A stretch of DNA of 64,000 nt from DASWOJ01 sp964242415 (GCA_964242415.1 CAXTAT010000005.1:146381-210380), one strand, 5' to 3'. Counted from the first letter of the stretch, positions 1 to 9,099 are shown. Notes: a model not told the origin generated them from the letters alone. Made by a program: numbers and translations.

Positions 1-1
1 G

Positions 2-292
2 CCCGGCCACTCGCCGGGCCACACGGGCTACTTGATCGAGGCGGATGAGCCATTGCTGATCTGGGGCGACGCCATGCATGCGCCGGACGTGCAGGCGCCC
101 CGCCCCGAGGTCGGCGTGCGCTTCGACAGCGACCCGGCCGCCGCTATCGCCTCCCGCCGGCGCGTGCTGGACATGGCGGCGGCCGACTGTTTGCTGGTGG
201 CCGGGATGCACCTGCACTTCCCGGCATTCTCGCACGTCGCCCGGGCGGCCGAAGGCTACGCACTAATACCCGACCTCTGGGCGACAGAGTAG
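2..292 (+). CDS. MBL-fold metallohydrolase, C-terminal fragment (5' end outside window)
   Basis: The frame is open from base 2 and begins with a Pro-Gly-His-Ser-Pro-Gly-His-Thr-Gly motif, followed by LLIWGDAMH. This is the typical metal-binding region of metallo-beta-lactamase-fold hydrolases (His of the PGHTPGH loop, Asp of the GD motif). Only the last ~96 residues are present, so substrate and start cannot be judged. It ends at a TAG followed seven bases later by an interspersed palindromic repeat. It is convergent with serS. The family call is firm; the function is unknown. Confidence 0.8.
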   Translation, partial: PGHSPGHTGYLIEADEPLLIWGDAMHAPDVQAPRPEVGVRFDSDPAAAIASRRRVLDMAAADCLLVAGMHLHFPAFSHVARAAEGYALIPDLWATE

Positions 293-298
293 CCCGCC

Positions 299-452
299 TT
301 CTCCCTCTCCCTCCGGGAGAGGGCCGGGGTGAGGGGGTCTTCGCGGGGAAGTGGGAAACCATGGACGCGGTTGGACCGAGGCGTTCGCAGGCTGGGGACC
401 GCGCCGTAAGCCCCCCTTAGCCCAACCCTCTTCCAGCGGAAGAGGAAGCAGA
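299..452. repeat. Family-1 palindromic intergenic repeat (two inverted arms)
   Basis: The left arm (299-337) contains the hairpin CCCTCCGGGAGAGGG followed by GGGGTGAGGG. The right arm (about 410-452) is an inverted, diverged version containing CTCTTCCAGCGGAAGAG. The element lies between two convergent genes, with each arm just behind a stop codon. The right arm overlaps the last codons of serS. The same architecture recurs at least seven more times in the window. Confidence 0.75.
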
Positions 453-1715
453 AATCACCTCCACCCCACCCATATACGGCACCAGCACACCCGGCACGGC
501 AATCCCCCCATCCGCCTGCTGGTAAGTCTCCATCACCGCAATCAGCGCCCGCCCCAGCGCCACGCCGGACCCGTTCAGCGTATGCACCGGCCCGGCCGCC
601 TTACCATCGGCGCCACGCAGCCGGGCATTCATCCGCCGGGCCTGGAACGCACGCGTGTTGCTGCAACTGCTGATCTCCCGCCAAGCCCCCTGCCCCGGCA
701 GCCAAACCTCCAGGTCATAGGTCTTGGCCGCACCGAACCCAGTATCCCCCGCACACAGCAGCACCCGGCGGAACGGCAGCTCCAACCCGCGCAGCACGGC
801 TTCCGCGCACGCCGTCATCCGCTCATGCTCATCGGCACTGGCATCAGGGTGGGTAATGCTGACCAGCTCCACCTTGCGAAATTGATGCTGCCGCAGCATC
901 CCGCGCGTATCCCGCCCGGCAGCGCCAGCCTCGCTGCGGAAGCACTCCGACAGCGCGGTAACCCGGATCGGCAGGTGCTCCGCCGCCACGATCTCGTCCA
1001 TGACCAGGCTGGTCAGCGGCACCTCGGCGGTCGGGATCAGCCAGCGGCCATCCGTGGTGCGGAACAGGTCGTCGGCAAACTTCGGCAGCTTGTCCGTGCC
1101 ATACGCGGCGGCATCGTTGACCAGCAACGGTACCTGCACCTCGGTATAGCCGTGCTCCCCGGTGTGCAGGTCCAGCATGAACTGGCCCAACGCCCGCTCC
1201 ATCCGCGCCAGCCCGCCGCGCAGCAGGGTAAAGCGGCTGCCGGACATGCGGGCGGCGCGCTCGAAATCCATGCCGCCCAGCGCCTCGCCAAGCTGAAAGT
1301 GCTCCAGGGCTGGGAAATTCGTGGCCCGGGCCTCGCCATGCTGCTGGACGACGACGTTGCCGCTCTCATCCGCGCCATCCGGCACCTCCGGGTCGAGCAC
1401 ATTGGGCAGCACCGCCAACTCGGCAGGGATGGCCGCATCCAACTCCGCCGCACGCGCCTCGAACGCCGCCATTTCGTCCCGCAGGACCGTCGCCTCGGCC
1501 TCCAGCGCGGACGTGTCAGCCCCGGTGCGGCGGCCCTGCCCGACCTGCTTGGCGAGCGCGTTGCGGCGCGACTGCCGGTCCTGCACCGCCGTCAGCGCCG
1601 CCCGGCGCTCGGCGTCCACCGCCAGCAGGCGCCCGGCCACCGGCGGCAGGCCGCGCCGCGCCATCGCAGAGTCGAACCCGGCCGGGTCCGAACGGATCGC
1701 GCGAATGTCGTGCAT
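417..1715 (-). CDS. serS: Seryl-tRNA synthetase
   Basis: Class II aminoacyl-tRNA synthetase charging tRNA-Ser in the cytoplasm; 432 aa, normal length. The N-terminal ~110 residues form the charged coiled-coil arm. Motif 2 is visible as FRSEAGAAGRDTRGMLRQHQ, and motif 3 near the C-terminus as GSGVALGRALIAVMET. The ATG shares its A with the tatC stop (TGATG), so it is the last gene of the scpA-scpB-tatBC-serS run, a common alphaproteobacterial order. The final ~12 residues (SASSSAGRGLG) are encoded by the right arm of the neighbouring repeat, so the tail looks repeat-derived. Confidence 0.97.
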   Translation of the reverse strand: MHDIRAIRSDPAGFDSAMARRGLPPVAGRLLAVDAERRAALTAVQDRQSRRNALAKQVGQGRRTGADTSALEAEATVLRDEMAAFEARAAELDAAIPAELAVLPNVLDPEVPDGADESGNVVVQQHGEARATNFPALEHFQLGEALGGMDFERAARMSGSRFTLLRGGLARMERALGQFMLDLHTGEHGYTEVQVPLLVNDAAAYGTDKLPKFADDLFRTTDGRWLIPTAEVPLTSLVMDEIVAAEHLPIRVTALSECFRSEAGAAGRDTRGMLRQHQFRKVELVSITHPDASADEHERMTACAEAVLRGLELPFRRVLLCAGDTGFGAAKTYDLEVWLPGQGAWREISSCSNTRAFQARRMNARLRGADGKAAGPVHTLNGSGVALGRALIAVMETYQQADGGIAVPGVLVPYMGGVEVISASSSAGRGLG

Positions 1716-2506
1716 CAGACGTCAACCGGCTTCTGCTCGACCAGCCCGGCCGTGAAGATGGAAATCTCGTACAGCAGGATCAGCGGCACCGCCAACCCGG
1801 TCTGCGTAATGACATCCGGCGGCGTGATGATCGCCGCAATGACGAACATGCCGACATAGGCATAGCGCCGGTACTTCTTCAGCCCGCGCGAGGTGATGAT
1901 GCCCACCTTGGCGAGCAGGGTCAGCAGCACCGGCAACTGGAACGCCAGCCCGAACGCAAAGATCAGCCGCATCACCAGGCCCAGGTACTCGCTGACCTTG
2001 GCCTCCAGCTGCACCGGCAGGCCCCCCGCGCCGTCCGTGGTCTCGAAGCTCAGGAAGAACGTCCACGCAGCGGGGAACACGAAGTAGTACGCCAGCGCCG
2101 CCCCGGCCACGAACAGCACCGGCGTCGCCAGCAGGAACGGCAGGAACGCCCGCTTCTCGCTGCGATAAAGCCCCGGCGCCACGAACATGTAGATCTGCGT
2201 CGCCACCACCGGGAACGACAGGAACGCCGCCCCGAAGAACCCCACCTTCAGGTAGGTGAAGAACGCCTCATACAGCGCGGTGTAGATCAGCCGCCGGTTG
2301 CCGCCCCTGGTAATCAGGATGTTGGCCAGCGGCTGCGCCAGGAACGAGTAGATCGCCGTGCTGAAGTGGTAGCAGATGAAAAAGCACAGCAGGAACGCAC
2401 CCATCGACCACAGCAGCCGTGTCCGCAACTCGATCAGGTGATCGAGCAGCGGCATCGGCTTGTCGTTGATCGGATCGTCCACGGCGGGAGCGTCGGGGGT
2501 CGCCAA
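1715..2506 (-). CDS. tatC: Twin-arginine translocase subunit TatC
   Basis: Inner-membrane receptor subunit of the Tat pathway, which exports folded proteins. At 263 aa it has the usual six hydrophobic segments. The family signature is present: PLLDHLIELRTRLLW at the N-terminus and the Phe/Tyr-rich VAPGLYRSEKR loop. The assigned start is TTG at 2506; an in-frame ATG lies 16 codons downstream (MPLLDHL) and would still keep the complete family domain. It lies 18 bp behind tatB and overlaps serS by one base. Confidence 0.95.
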   Translation of the reverse strand: MATPDAPAVDDPINDKPMPLLDHLIELRTRLLWSMGAFLLCFFICYHFSTAIYSFLAQPLANILITRGGNRRLIYTALYEAFFTYLKVGFFGAAFLSFPVVATQIYMFVAPGLYRSEKRAFLPFLLATPVLFVAGAALAYYFVFPAAWTFFLSFETTDGAGGLPVQLEAKVSEYLGLVMRLIFAFGLAFQLPVLLTLLAKVGIITSRGLKKYRRYAYVGMFVIAAIITPPDVITQTGLAVPLILLYEISIFTAGLVEQKPVDV

Positions 2507-2524
2507 GGTCTCGGATACCTGCGG

Positions 2525-3082
2525 TTAGGCGTGCAGCGGCGGCTGGTGCGCGTCCGCGGGGGGAGGCATGGCCGGGGCAGCAGGCGTTGCAGGCACGGAC
2601 GGCACGGCCTCGGGCAGAACGGCCCCAGGAACAACGGCCCCAGGAACAACGGCCCCAGGCAGGGCAGCATCCGGCGCCGCAATCACATGCTCGGCGGCGG
2701 CGGGCACCACCGTCTCGGGCAGCGGTGGCGTCTCCGTCAGCGGCGGCGGCGTGGTCAGCGTGTCCGATGTCGTCACCGGCGGCCGGGTCTCGAACGGAGT
2801 CTCCGACATCGTCTTGCGGATCGTCCCGTCGTTATCGACGGCGCTGAGGATCTTGCCCTTGATGTCCATGCGGCGGATGTCGTTGATCTGGTCGCGCACC
2901 TCATGCAGGTTGGCCTCGCGGACCATCTCGTCCACGTGGACCTGGAACTCCCCCGCCATGCGCCGGGCCTTCTTGACCGCTTCGGCGACGGCCTTGATGG
3001 CGACGGGCATGTCCTTGGGGCCGATGGCGATCAGGGCGACCACGCCGATCAGCGCAATCTCGGACCAAGCAAAATCGAACAT
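2525..3082 (-). CDS. tatB: Sec-independent translocase protein TatB
   Basis: A single N-terminal membrane helix (FAWSEIALIGVVALIAIGPK) is followed by an amphipathic helix (MPVAIKAVAEAVKKARRMAGEF), which identifies TatB. It binds TatC and receives Tat precursors. At 185 aa it has a long Pro/Ala/Val-rich tail, including three near-identical GAVVP repeats caused by a 15 bp DNA tandem repeat around 2625-2660. No tatA-type ORF lies between scpB and tatB, where many relatives carry it, so TatA must be encoded elsewhere if present. Confidence 0.92.
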   Translation of the reverse strand: MFDFAWSEIALIGVVALIAIGPKDMPVAIKAVAEAVKKARRMAGEFQVHVDEMVREANLHEVRDQINDIRRMDIKGKILSAVDNDGTIRKTMSETPFETRPPVTTSDTLTTPPPLTETPPLPETVVPAAAEHVIAAPDAALPGAVVPGAVVPGAVLPEAVPSVPATPAAPAMPPPADAHQPPLHA

Positions 3083-3143
3083 GGCAGTCTTAACCCCTCC
3101 ATAGGTGTCCTAGCACGGGTATGGTGGCTGGGGAACCGCGGTG

Positions 3144-3749
3144 CTAGGGCGCACCCGCGCCGTCCGCCGCCGGGTCGTCGCGCACCAGGTCCTCCCGCCG
3201 CGGCAGGTCGCGCAGGCTGCGCAGCCCGAACTGCGCCAGGAACGCCGGGGTGGTGCCCCACAGCGTCGGGCGGCCCGGCGCCTCCTTGCGCCCGCGCGGC
3301 TCGATCAGCCCGCTTTCCAGCAGCGCGTCCATCGTCGCCTGGCCCAGGCTGGCGCCGCGCACCGTCTCGATGTCGGTGCGGGTGGCGGGCTGGTGATAGG
3401 CGATCACCGCCAGGCACTCCATGGCGGCGCGCGGCAGCCGGCGGGGCTGCGCCACGACGCGGGTCAGGCGCGGCGCCAGGTCGGGGGCAGTGCGGAACTG
3501 CCAAGCGCCGGCGACCTCCACCAGCTCGATCCCGCCGCCAGCGTGGCGGTCCCGGACGGCGGCCAACACGGCGTCGGCATCCAGCGACGGAGGCAGCAAC
3601 CGGGCAACATGGCTGGCCGGAACCGGCTCGGCGCTGGCGAACAGCAGCGCCTCGGTTAGCCTCACCGCGTCGGCCACACCGTCGTCTGCCAGGTCGGTCC
3701 CAACCTGCTCGGCCCCCGCTGCATCAGTCACTATTGTATCGACGGCCAT
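3144..3749 (-). CDS. scpB: Segregation and condensation protein B
   Basis: Kleisin-interacting winged-helix protein of the SMC-ScpAB condensin complex. At 201 aa it shows the typical pattern LTEALLFASAEPVP at the N-terminus, then LPRAAMECLAVIAYHQP and GRPTLWGTTPAFLAQFGL in the two winged-helix units. It follows scpA on the same strand, but a 183 bp gap with a palindromic repeat separates them. The ATG at 3749 is the first reasonable start. Confidence 0.95.
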   Translation of the reverse strand: MAVDTIVTDAAGAEQVGTDLADDGVADAVRLTEALLFASAEPVPASHVARLLPPSLDADAVLAAVRDRHAGGGIELVEVAGAWQFRTAPDLAPRLTRVVAQPRRLPRAAMECLAVIAYHQPATRTDIETVRGASLGQATMDALLESGLIEPRGRKEAPGRPTLWGTTPAFLAQFGLRSLRDLPRREDLVRDDPAADGAGAP

Positions 3750-3776
3750 TCGCTCTGACCCTTATGCCATTGCATC

Positions 3777-3890
3777 GCAAGCCGTCATCGCGAGCCACCC
3801 TCGCGGCGCGGCAAAGGGGGCCGCCAGCACCAACATCCAGTCCTGGCAGCCCTGGATTGCCAAGCCGCAGGCACCCCTCGCAACAACGCG
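3777..3890. repeat. Family-2 palindromic intergenic repeat
   Basis: The left arm reads GTCATCGCGAGCC...CGCGGCGCGGCAA. The right arm, about 60 bp on, is its inverted counterpart (CCTGGATTGCCAAGCCGC...CCCTCGCAA). It fills most of the scpA-scpB gap (3750-3932), in which no other feature is evident. Related copies occur near 10.4, 25.8, 43.3, 43.5 and 58.6 kb. Confidence 0.65.
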
Positions 3891-3932
3891 CTCCGGGCGC
3901 CACAAAACCGTCAGCGCGCATGGCGGTTGCGA

Positions 3933-4715
3933 TCACTCCCGCACGGCCCCGCCACCGGCCCGCAGCAGGATCGGGCTGAACGGCTGGTCCTGCCGCAGCT
4001 CGACCGCCCCGCCCCGGGCCATCTCCAGCCCGGCCAGCAAGGTGCTCGCAAGCGCCGCGCGCCGCGCCAGCGGGTCCACGGCGGGCACCGGCAGGAAACG
4101 GTCGAGCGCGACCCAGCCAACCTGCTGCCCCAGCATCGCCGCCAGCCGGTCCATGGCGTCCTGCACGCTCCACAGCACCATGCGGCCCGGCCGGTAGGTC
4201 CGCCGCCGCGCCATGCGGCGCACCGCGCCCAAGTAGCCGCGCAGCAGCCCCGGCAAATCCGCCGCCAGCCGGGACCGGTCCAGCAGCACCAGCCGCTCCG
4301 GCGCTCCCCGCGTGAGGACGTCCCGCCCCAACTGCGGCCGGCCTGCCAGCCAGGCCGCCGCGGCCCGGATCGCCTCCAGTTCCTGCAGCCGGGAGGCCAG
4401 GGTCTCGGCGGCCATCTCCGCCTCGCCTTCGTCCTCGCTGGGCGGCAACAGCAGCCGGGACTTCAGCCACGTCAGCCAGGCCGCCATCACCAGCCAGTCC
4501 GCCGCAAGCTCCAGCCGTACCTCGCCGGCGCCCTCGACGACGGCGAGGAACTGCTCGACGAGGGACAGGATGGAGATCGGGCGCAGGTCAAGCTTCTGCC
4601 GCCGCGCCAGGTCGAGCAGCAGGTCCATCGGCCCCTCGAAGCCGTCAAGCTGGACGACAGGCGCACCAAGCACGCCGGGGGTGCCGAAAACACCGGGGTC
4701 ACTGCGATCAGGCAT
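3933..4715 (-). CDS. scpA: Segregation and condensation protein A (kleisin)
   Basis: Kleisin bridge of the SMC condensin that compacts and segregates the chromosome. The ScpA N-terminal signature VQLDGFEGPMDLLLDLARRQKLD is followed by ISILSLVEQFLAV, and the C-terminal winged helix by SPILL. The ATG at 4715 was chosen (260 aa) because it overlaps the stop of the upstream protease gene by 8 bp. A longer frame to 4775 would run deep into that gene and adds no conserved sequence. Confidence 0.93.
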   Translation of the reverse strand: MPDRSDPGVFGTPGVLGAPVVQLDGFEGPMDLLLDLARRQKLDLRPISILSLVEQFLAVVEGAGEVRLELAADWLVMAAWLTWLKSRLLLPPSEDEGEAEMAAETLASRLQELEAIRAAAAWLAGRPQLGRDVLTRGAPERLVLLDRSRLAADLPGLLRGYLGAVRRMARRRTYRPGRMVLWSVQDAMDRLAAMLGQQVGWVALDRFLPVPAVDPLARRAALASTLLAGLEMARGGAVELRQDQPFSPILLRAGGGAVRE

Positions 4716-5409
4716 CGTTGAAGCTGAGCCAGCGCACCGCATCGAACGCCCACGAAATCCCGGTGTCCAGGGCATCGGTCACCGGGGCGAACGGCACCCC
4801 GAACGCCGCCAGCATGCGCGGCAGCACGAAAATGCCGAAGATGACGACCAGGATGCCCGCCCGCTCCACCCGCGCCCAGGCCAGGGCCGCGCGCTGCGGC
4901 AGCAGCCCCACCACGATGCGCCCCCCATCCAGCGGCGGGATCGGCAGCAGGTTGAACAGGCCCAGCAGCAGGTTGGCCAGAACCAGGAACTCGATCGCCG
5001 TGCCCACGCCCTCTACCCAGCCGCCCGGCAGCAGCGGCAGCCCGTGCAGCAGCAGCGCCGCCGCCCACGCCAGCACGAAGTTTGCGGCAGGACCCGCGGC
5101 GGCGACCAGCATCATGCCCCGCCGCGGGTTGGGGAACCGCCACGCCGCCACCGGCACCGGCTTGGCCCAGCCGAACAGTGCCACCACCCGGCCAACCAGC
5201 AGCAACTGCACCAGCAGCAGCACGCCCGGCACCAGCACGGTGCCGATCCGGTCCACATGGCGCAGCGGGTTCAGCGACACCCTGCCCTGCTTCTGGGCGG
5301 TGTCATCGCCCAGCAGCAGGGCGGCATACCCATGCGCGGCCTCATGCCAGGTGATCGCCATCACCACGCACGCCACCGCCAGGGCGATCTGCGGCACGTC
5401 CTCGGTCAT
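4708..5409 (-). CDS. Site-2 protease family (M50) membrane metalloprotease
   Basis: Polytopic membrane zinc protease of 233 aa. HEAAH at residues 22-26 in the first helix provides two His ligands and the catalytic Glu. The LPIPPLDGGRI motif in the later helix provides the third ligand, Asp. It lacks a PDZ domain, so it is the short, rhomboid-neighbour type rather than RseP. Its ATG overlaps the nagZ stop (ATGA), and its stop overlaps scpA by 8 bp, a common arrangement next to scpAB. The substrate is unknown. Confidence 0.9.
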   Translation of the reverse strand: MTEDVPQIALAVACVVMAITWHEAAHGYAALLLGDDTAQKQGRVSLNPLRHVDRIGTVLVPGVLLLVQLLLVGRVVALFGWAKPVPVAAWRFPNPRRGMMLVAAAGPAANFVLAWAAALLLHGLPLLPGGWVEGVGTAIEFLVLANLLLGLFNLLPIPPLDGGRIVVGLLPQRAALAWARVERAGILVVIFGIFVLPRMLAAFGVPFAPVTDALDTGISWAFDAVRWLSFNDA

Positions 5410-6401
5410 GCCAGCAGCCGCCCCCGCTCCGCCGCAAGCGCCGGCAGGTCCAGCACCCGGCGGTTGCCCCCGGCCTGCCGGCGCGCAGCCGCCAGCCGGG
5501 CCAGCGTCGCGGCTGGGGCATCCGGCACGCCGCGCAGCACCGCCTCGGTATCGGCCAGCCCGCCCGTGCAGTGCAGCGCCAGGTCGCACCCGGCCGCCAC
5601 CGCCTGCGCCGCGAGCGCCCCCGGGGCGCCGACCAAGGCCCGCATGGCAAGATCATCCGACACGAGCACCCCCTGGAAGCCGATCCGCCCCCGGATCACC
5701 TGCCCGATCACCAGCGGCGACAGCGTCGCGGGCCAGTCCGGGTCAAGCCCAGGATATAGGAGATGCGCCGTCATCATCCATGGCAGGTCCGCGTTGGCCT
5801 GAAACGGCTGCATGTCGTCCGACAGGTCCTGCCCGGCAGGCACCACCGGCAGCGCATGATGGCTGTCCACGCCGGCCCGGCCATGCCCCGGCGCGTGCTT
5901 CGCCACCGGCTGCACCCCGGCCGCCAGCAGCCCGTCCGCCGCCGCGCGGCCCAGCAGCGCCACAGTTCCAGGGTCGGCCGCATAGGCGCGATTGCCAACC
6001 ACGTCATGCGCCCCGGCCACGCGCAGGTCCAGCACGGGCGCGCAAACCAGGTCGATGCCCGCCGCCGCACACTCGCCGCCGATCAGCGCCCCCGTCAGCC
6101 AGGCCGCCCGCGCCCCGGCGGCCGGATCGGCCTCGAACCGCTCGCCGATGCGCCCCGCCGCCGGATGGGCCATCCACCCCGGCGGGCGCAGCCGGGCCAC
6201 CCGGCCCCCCTCCTGGTCCACCGCAACCAGCGCGCCCGGCGGCAGGACGGCCCGCAAGGCATCCGTCAGGCTGCGAAGCTGCTCCGGGTCCTGTATATTG
6301 CGGGCAAACAGGATCACCCCGGCCGGCGGCAGGCTGCGGAACAACGCCGCCTCAGCCGGATCGAGCGCCGGCCCGGCGATGCCGACGATCGCGGCCTGCA
6401 T
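5406..6401 (-). CDS. nagZ: Beta-N-acetylhexosaminidase (GH3, peptidoglycan recycling)
   Basis: Cytosolic glycosidase removing N-acetylglucosamine from anhydromuropeptides. At 331 aa it has no signal peptide. NagZ motifs are clear: KHAPGHGRAGVDSHHALP (168-185), with the catalytic His/Asp loop, and the nucleophile motif SDDLAM (248-253). VDQEGGRVARL (61-71) is the substrate-side GH3 signature. It is translationally coupled to the following protease gene, and lies 41 bp behind the SPOR-domain gene, consistent with a cell-wall theme. Confidence 0.95.
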   Translation of the reverse strand: MQAAIVGIAGPALDPAEAALFRSLPPAGVILFARNIQDPEQLRSLTDALRAVLPPGALVAVDQEGGRVARLRPPGWMAHPAAGRIGERFEADPAAGARAAWLTGALIGGECAAAGIDLVCAPVLDLRVAGAHDVVGNRAYAADPGTVALLGRAAADGLLAAGVQPVAKHAPGHGRAGVDSHHALPVVPAGQDLSDDMQPFQANADLPWMMTAHLLYPGLDPDWPATLSPLVIGQVIRGRIGFQGVLVSDDLAMRALVGAPGALAAQAVAAGCDLALHCTGGLADTEAVLRGVPDAPAATLARLAAARRQAGGNRRVLDLPALAAERGRLLA

Positions 6402-6442
6402 GGGACGATCAGAAGCCGGGGGCGTTCAGAAACCGGAGACGA

Positions 6443-7300
6443 TCAAAAGCTGGCGATGGCGCAGGCCCCGCCCTTCGCACGCACGCGGGCACAGAAGCCG
6501 TTGGCGTCGGCCATGTCGGCGAAGCCGCCGGTCCGCACGCGCCAGACCGCATGGCCGTCATGCTCCGCCCGCTGCATCACCAGGTGCTTGCCGCCCAGCA
6601 CGTCCGGCATCCGCTTGGCCAGGCGCTGCCACTCCGCCTGGGCCGCCGGCTCGTTATCGACGGCCGCGAGCTGCACCATGGGCTTCGCTCCAGCACTCGG
6701 GGCTGGCAGCGCCGCTGCGGCAGGCGACGCCGCGGCCGGCGTCGGTGCAACCGGCGCTGGTGCAGCCGGCGTAAGCACGGCCGGCGTTGGCGCAGCAGGC
6801 GCCGGCGCAACGGCAGCCGGGGGCCGTGCCGCCGGACGCAGGCCGTGCAGGGTCTCAGCCGGTGCGGTGACGGCCGGCACCGGCGCAGCCGGGGCGGACG
6901 GCACCGGCGCAGGAACGGGCGCAGCGGGCTGCAACTGCGCGCGCAACACCTGCGGCGCCGGCGCCTCCGCCGCGGGGGCCATGCTCTGGGCGGCGCCGGG
7001 CTGGTCACCCATGGCCGGCTCGTCCGACCCGGCCACCTGCATGCCGCCGGCATTGTCCGGCTTGACGCGGACCGGGCGCGTGTCGGCCTCGATCACCGGC
7101 ACCACCGTGTCGCGGTGCCCCAGCAGCGCCCAGCCGCCCGTGCCGGCCAGCAGCACGCCGCCCAGCACCACAGCCGCCGTCAGCAGCCGCCGGCTGCCGG
7201 TGTCCATGCCCGGCTGTTGCGCGCGATAGTTGCTGTGAACCAGTTGGCCGCCGCCAGCGGGCGGCATCTGCATGTTGTCAGGCAAGGTTCGGGTCCTCAC
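6443..7300 (-). CDS. SPOR-domain membrane protein
   Basis: Short cytosolic N-terminus, one membrane helix at about 38-58, a long Ala/Pro-rich periplasmic linker (about 90-205), and a C-terminal SPOR-like domain (KPMVQLAAVDNEPAAQAEWQRL ... VWRVRTGGFADMADANGFCARV). SPOR domains bind denuded glycan strands at the division septum. The GTG at 7300 lies 3 bp behind argS; in-frame ATGs lie 9 and 11 codons later. Location between argS and nagZ is typical for alphaproteobacteria. Confidence 0.85.
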   Translation of the reverse strand: MRTRTLPDNMQMPPAGGGQLVHSNYRAQQPGMDTGSRRLLTAAVVLGGVLLAGTGGWALLGHRDTVVPVIEADTRPVRVKPDNAGGMQVAGSDEPAMGDQPGAAQSMAPAAEAPAPQVLRAQLQPAAPVPAPVPSAPAAPVPAVTAPAETLHGLRPAARPPAAVAPAPAAPTPAVLTPAAPAPVAPTPAAASPAAAALPAPSAGAKPMVQLAAVDNEPAAQAEWQRLAKRMPDVLGGKHLVMQRAEHDGHAVWRVRTGGFADMADANGFCARVRAKGGACAIASF

Positions 7301-7303
7301 GCA

Positions 7304-9094
7304 TCAACGCATTTCCTCGACCGGCACCACTCCCAGCACCGCCAGGCCGGAGCGGATGACGGTCGCCGTCGCCTCCACCAGCGCCAGCCGGGCCAGGGTC
7401 TCGGCCGGCCGGTCGGCTTGCAGGAACCGCAGCGTCGCTTCGTCACGCCCGCGGTTCCACAGCATATGAAAGTCGCCGGCCAAGTCATAGAGGTAAAACG
7501 CAACCCGGTGCGGCTCATACGCCAGCGCCGCTGCCTCAACCGTGCGCGGCCAGGAGGCCAGCCGGCGGATCAGCGCCATCTCCGCCTCCGCCCCTAGGCT
7601 ATCCAACGCAACCCCGGCCAAGGCCGCAGGCGCCGTCGCCTCCGCCCCGAACGACTCGGCCGCCGCACGCAGCACGGAGCGGCAGCGCGCGTGGGCATAC
7701 TGCACATAGAACACCGGGTTCTCCCGCGTCTGCGCCAGCACGGCGTCCAGATCAAAATCCATCTGCGCATCGGACTTGCGGGTCAGCATGGTAAATCGCA
7801 CGGCGTCGCGCCCGACCTCCTCCAGCAGGTCGGCCAGCGTAACGTAGGTGCCGGCGCGCTTGGACATCCGCACCAGCTCGCCGCCGCGGATCACCCGGAC
7901 GATCTGGCACAGCACCACCTCCAGCGGCACCGGATCGTTGCCGGACAGCGCCTTCACCGCCGCCTTCATGCGTGACACATAGCCGCCATGGTCCGCGCCG
8001 AGCACGTCGATCATCAGCTTCGCCCCACGCGCCATCTTGTCGGCGTGATAGGCGATGTCGTTGGCGAAATAGGTGTTGGTGCCATCCGATTTCCGCAACG
8101 GGCGGTCCACGTCGTCGCCGAACTGCGTGGCGCGGAACAGCGTCTGCTCGCGCGGCTCCCAATCCTCCGGCAGCTTGCCCTTCGGCGGCTCCAGCACGCC
8201 CTCATAAATCAATCCCTGAGCCGCCAGGCGCTCGATCGTGCGGTCGGGCGCCCCGGAGCCAACCAGCGCGCGCTCGCTGCTGAACACGTCGGGCACCACG
8301 CCGAGCGCCGCCAGGTCCTCGCGGATCGAGGCCATCATGGCGGCCACCGTGAACTCGCGCACCGTGTCAAACCACCCTGCCGGATCAGCAATGGTCCCCC
8401 CCGGCCCGGCCAGCGCCGCGCCATGCCCGGCCAGCAGCGCCTGGCCGACCGGGACCAGGTACTCGCCCCGGTATTGCAGCCCGCCCGGCACGGCGGCGGC
8501 GAACTCGTCCTCGGTCAGGCGGGTGCCGACCGCCTGCAAGTAACGCCAGTACGCCGCCCAGGCCAGCGCCGCCACCTGCGCCCCGGCGTCGTTGATGTAG
8601 TACTCCTTCGTCACCGCGAACCCAGCCTTCAGCAGCAGGTTCGCCAGCGCATCCCCCACCACCGCCCCACGGCAGTGCCCGATGTGCATGGGACCCGTGG
8701 GGTTGGCCGACACGTACTCGATGTTCACCGGCAGCCCATGCCCAGCCGTGCTGTCCCCATAATGCCCGCCCGCCCGCAGCACCGCCGGCAAGGTCGCCCG
8801 CAACGCCTCCGGGCGCAGCGAAATATTGACGAACCCAGGCCCCGCCGGCTCGGCGCGCAGCACGTCCGGCGCCTGCGCCAGCGCCGCCGCCAGCGCCTGC
8901 GCGATGCGGGCCGGGGCCTGCCGGGCTGCCTTGGCGCTGACCATGGCCGCGTTGGTCGCCATGTCGCCGTGCGAGGCCTCCCGCGCCGGCGTCACCTCCA
9001 CGCGCGCCGCCACCTCGTCCGGCAGGTCCGGCACGACGCCGCGCAGCGCCGCAACCACGGTGTCCCGCATGTCGGCAAACAGGTTCTCAGTCAT
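7304..9094 (-). CDS. argS: Arginyl-tRNA synthetase
   Basis: Class I synthetase of 596 aa. The HIGH motif is at 137-140 within SANPTGPMHIGHCRG. The KMSKS-equivalent appears as VRMSKRAGTYVTL, and the C-terminal DALR-type anticodon-binding domain includes YAHARCRSVLR. Six bases separate it from dgt and three from the SPOR gene, so these three are surely co-transcribed. Confidence 0.97.
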   Translation of the reverse strand: MTENLFADMRDTVVAALRGVVPDLPDEVAARVEVTPAREASHGDMATNAAMVSAKAARQAPARIAQALAAALAQAPDVLRAEPAGPGFVNISLRPEALRATLPAVLRAGGHYGDSTAGHGLPVNIEYVSANPTGPMHIGHCRGAVVGDALANLLLKAGFAVTKEYYINDAGAQVAALAWAAYWRYLQAVGTRLTEDEFAAAVPGGLQYRGEYLVPVGQALLAGHGAALAGPGGTIADPAGWFDTVREFTVAAMMASIREDLAALGVVPDVFSSERALVGSGAPDRTIERLAAQGLIYEGVLEPPKGKLPEDWEPREQTLFRATQFGDDVDRPLRKSDGTNTYFANDIAYHADKMARGAKLMIDVLGADHGGYVSRMKAAVKALSGNDPVPLEVVLCQIVRVIRGGELVRMSKRAGTYVTLADLLEEVGRDAVRFTMLTRKSDAQMDFDLDAVLAQTRENPVFYVQYAHARCRSVLRAAAESFGAEATAPAALAGVALDSLGAEAEMALIRRLASWPRTVEAAALAYEPHRVAFYLYDLAGDFHMLWNRGRDEATLRFLQADRPAETLARLALVEATATVIRSGLAVLGVVPVEEMR

Positions 9095-9099
9095 TACGG

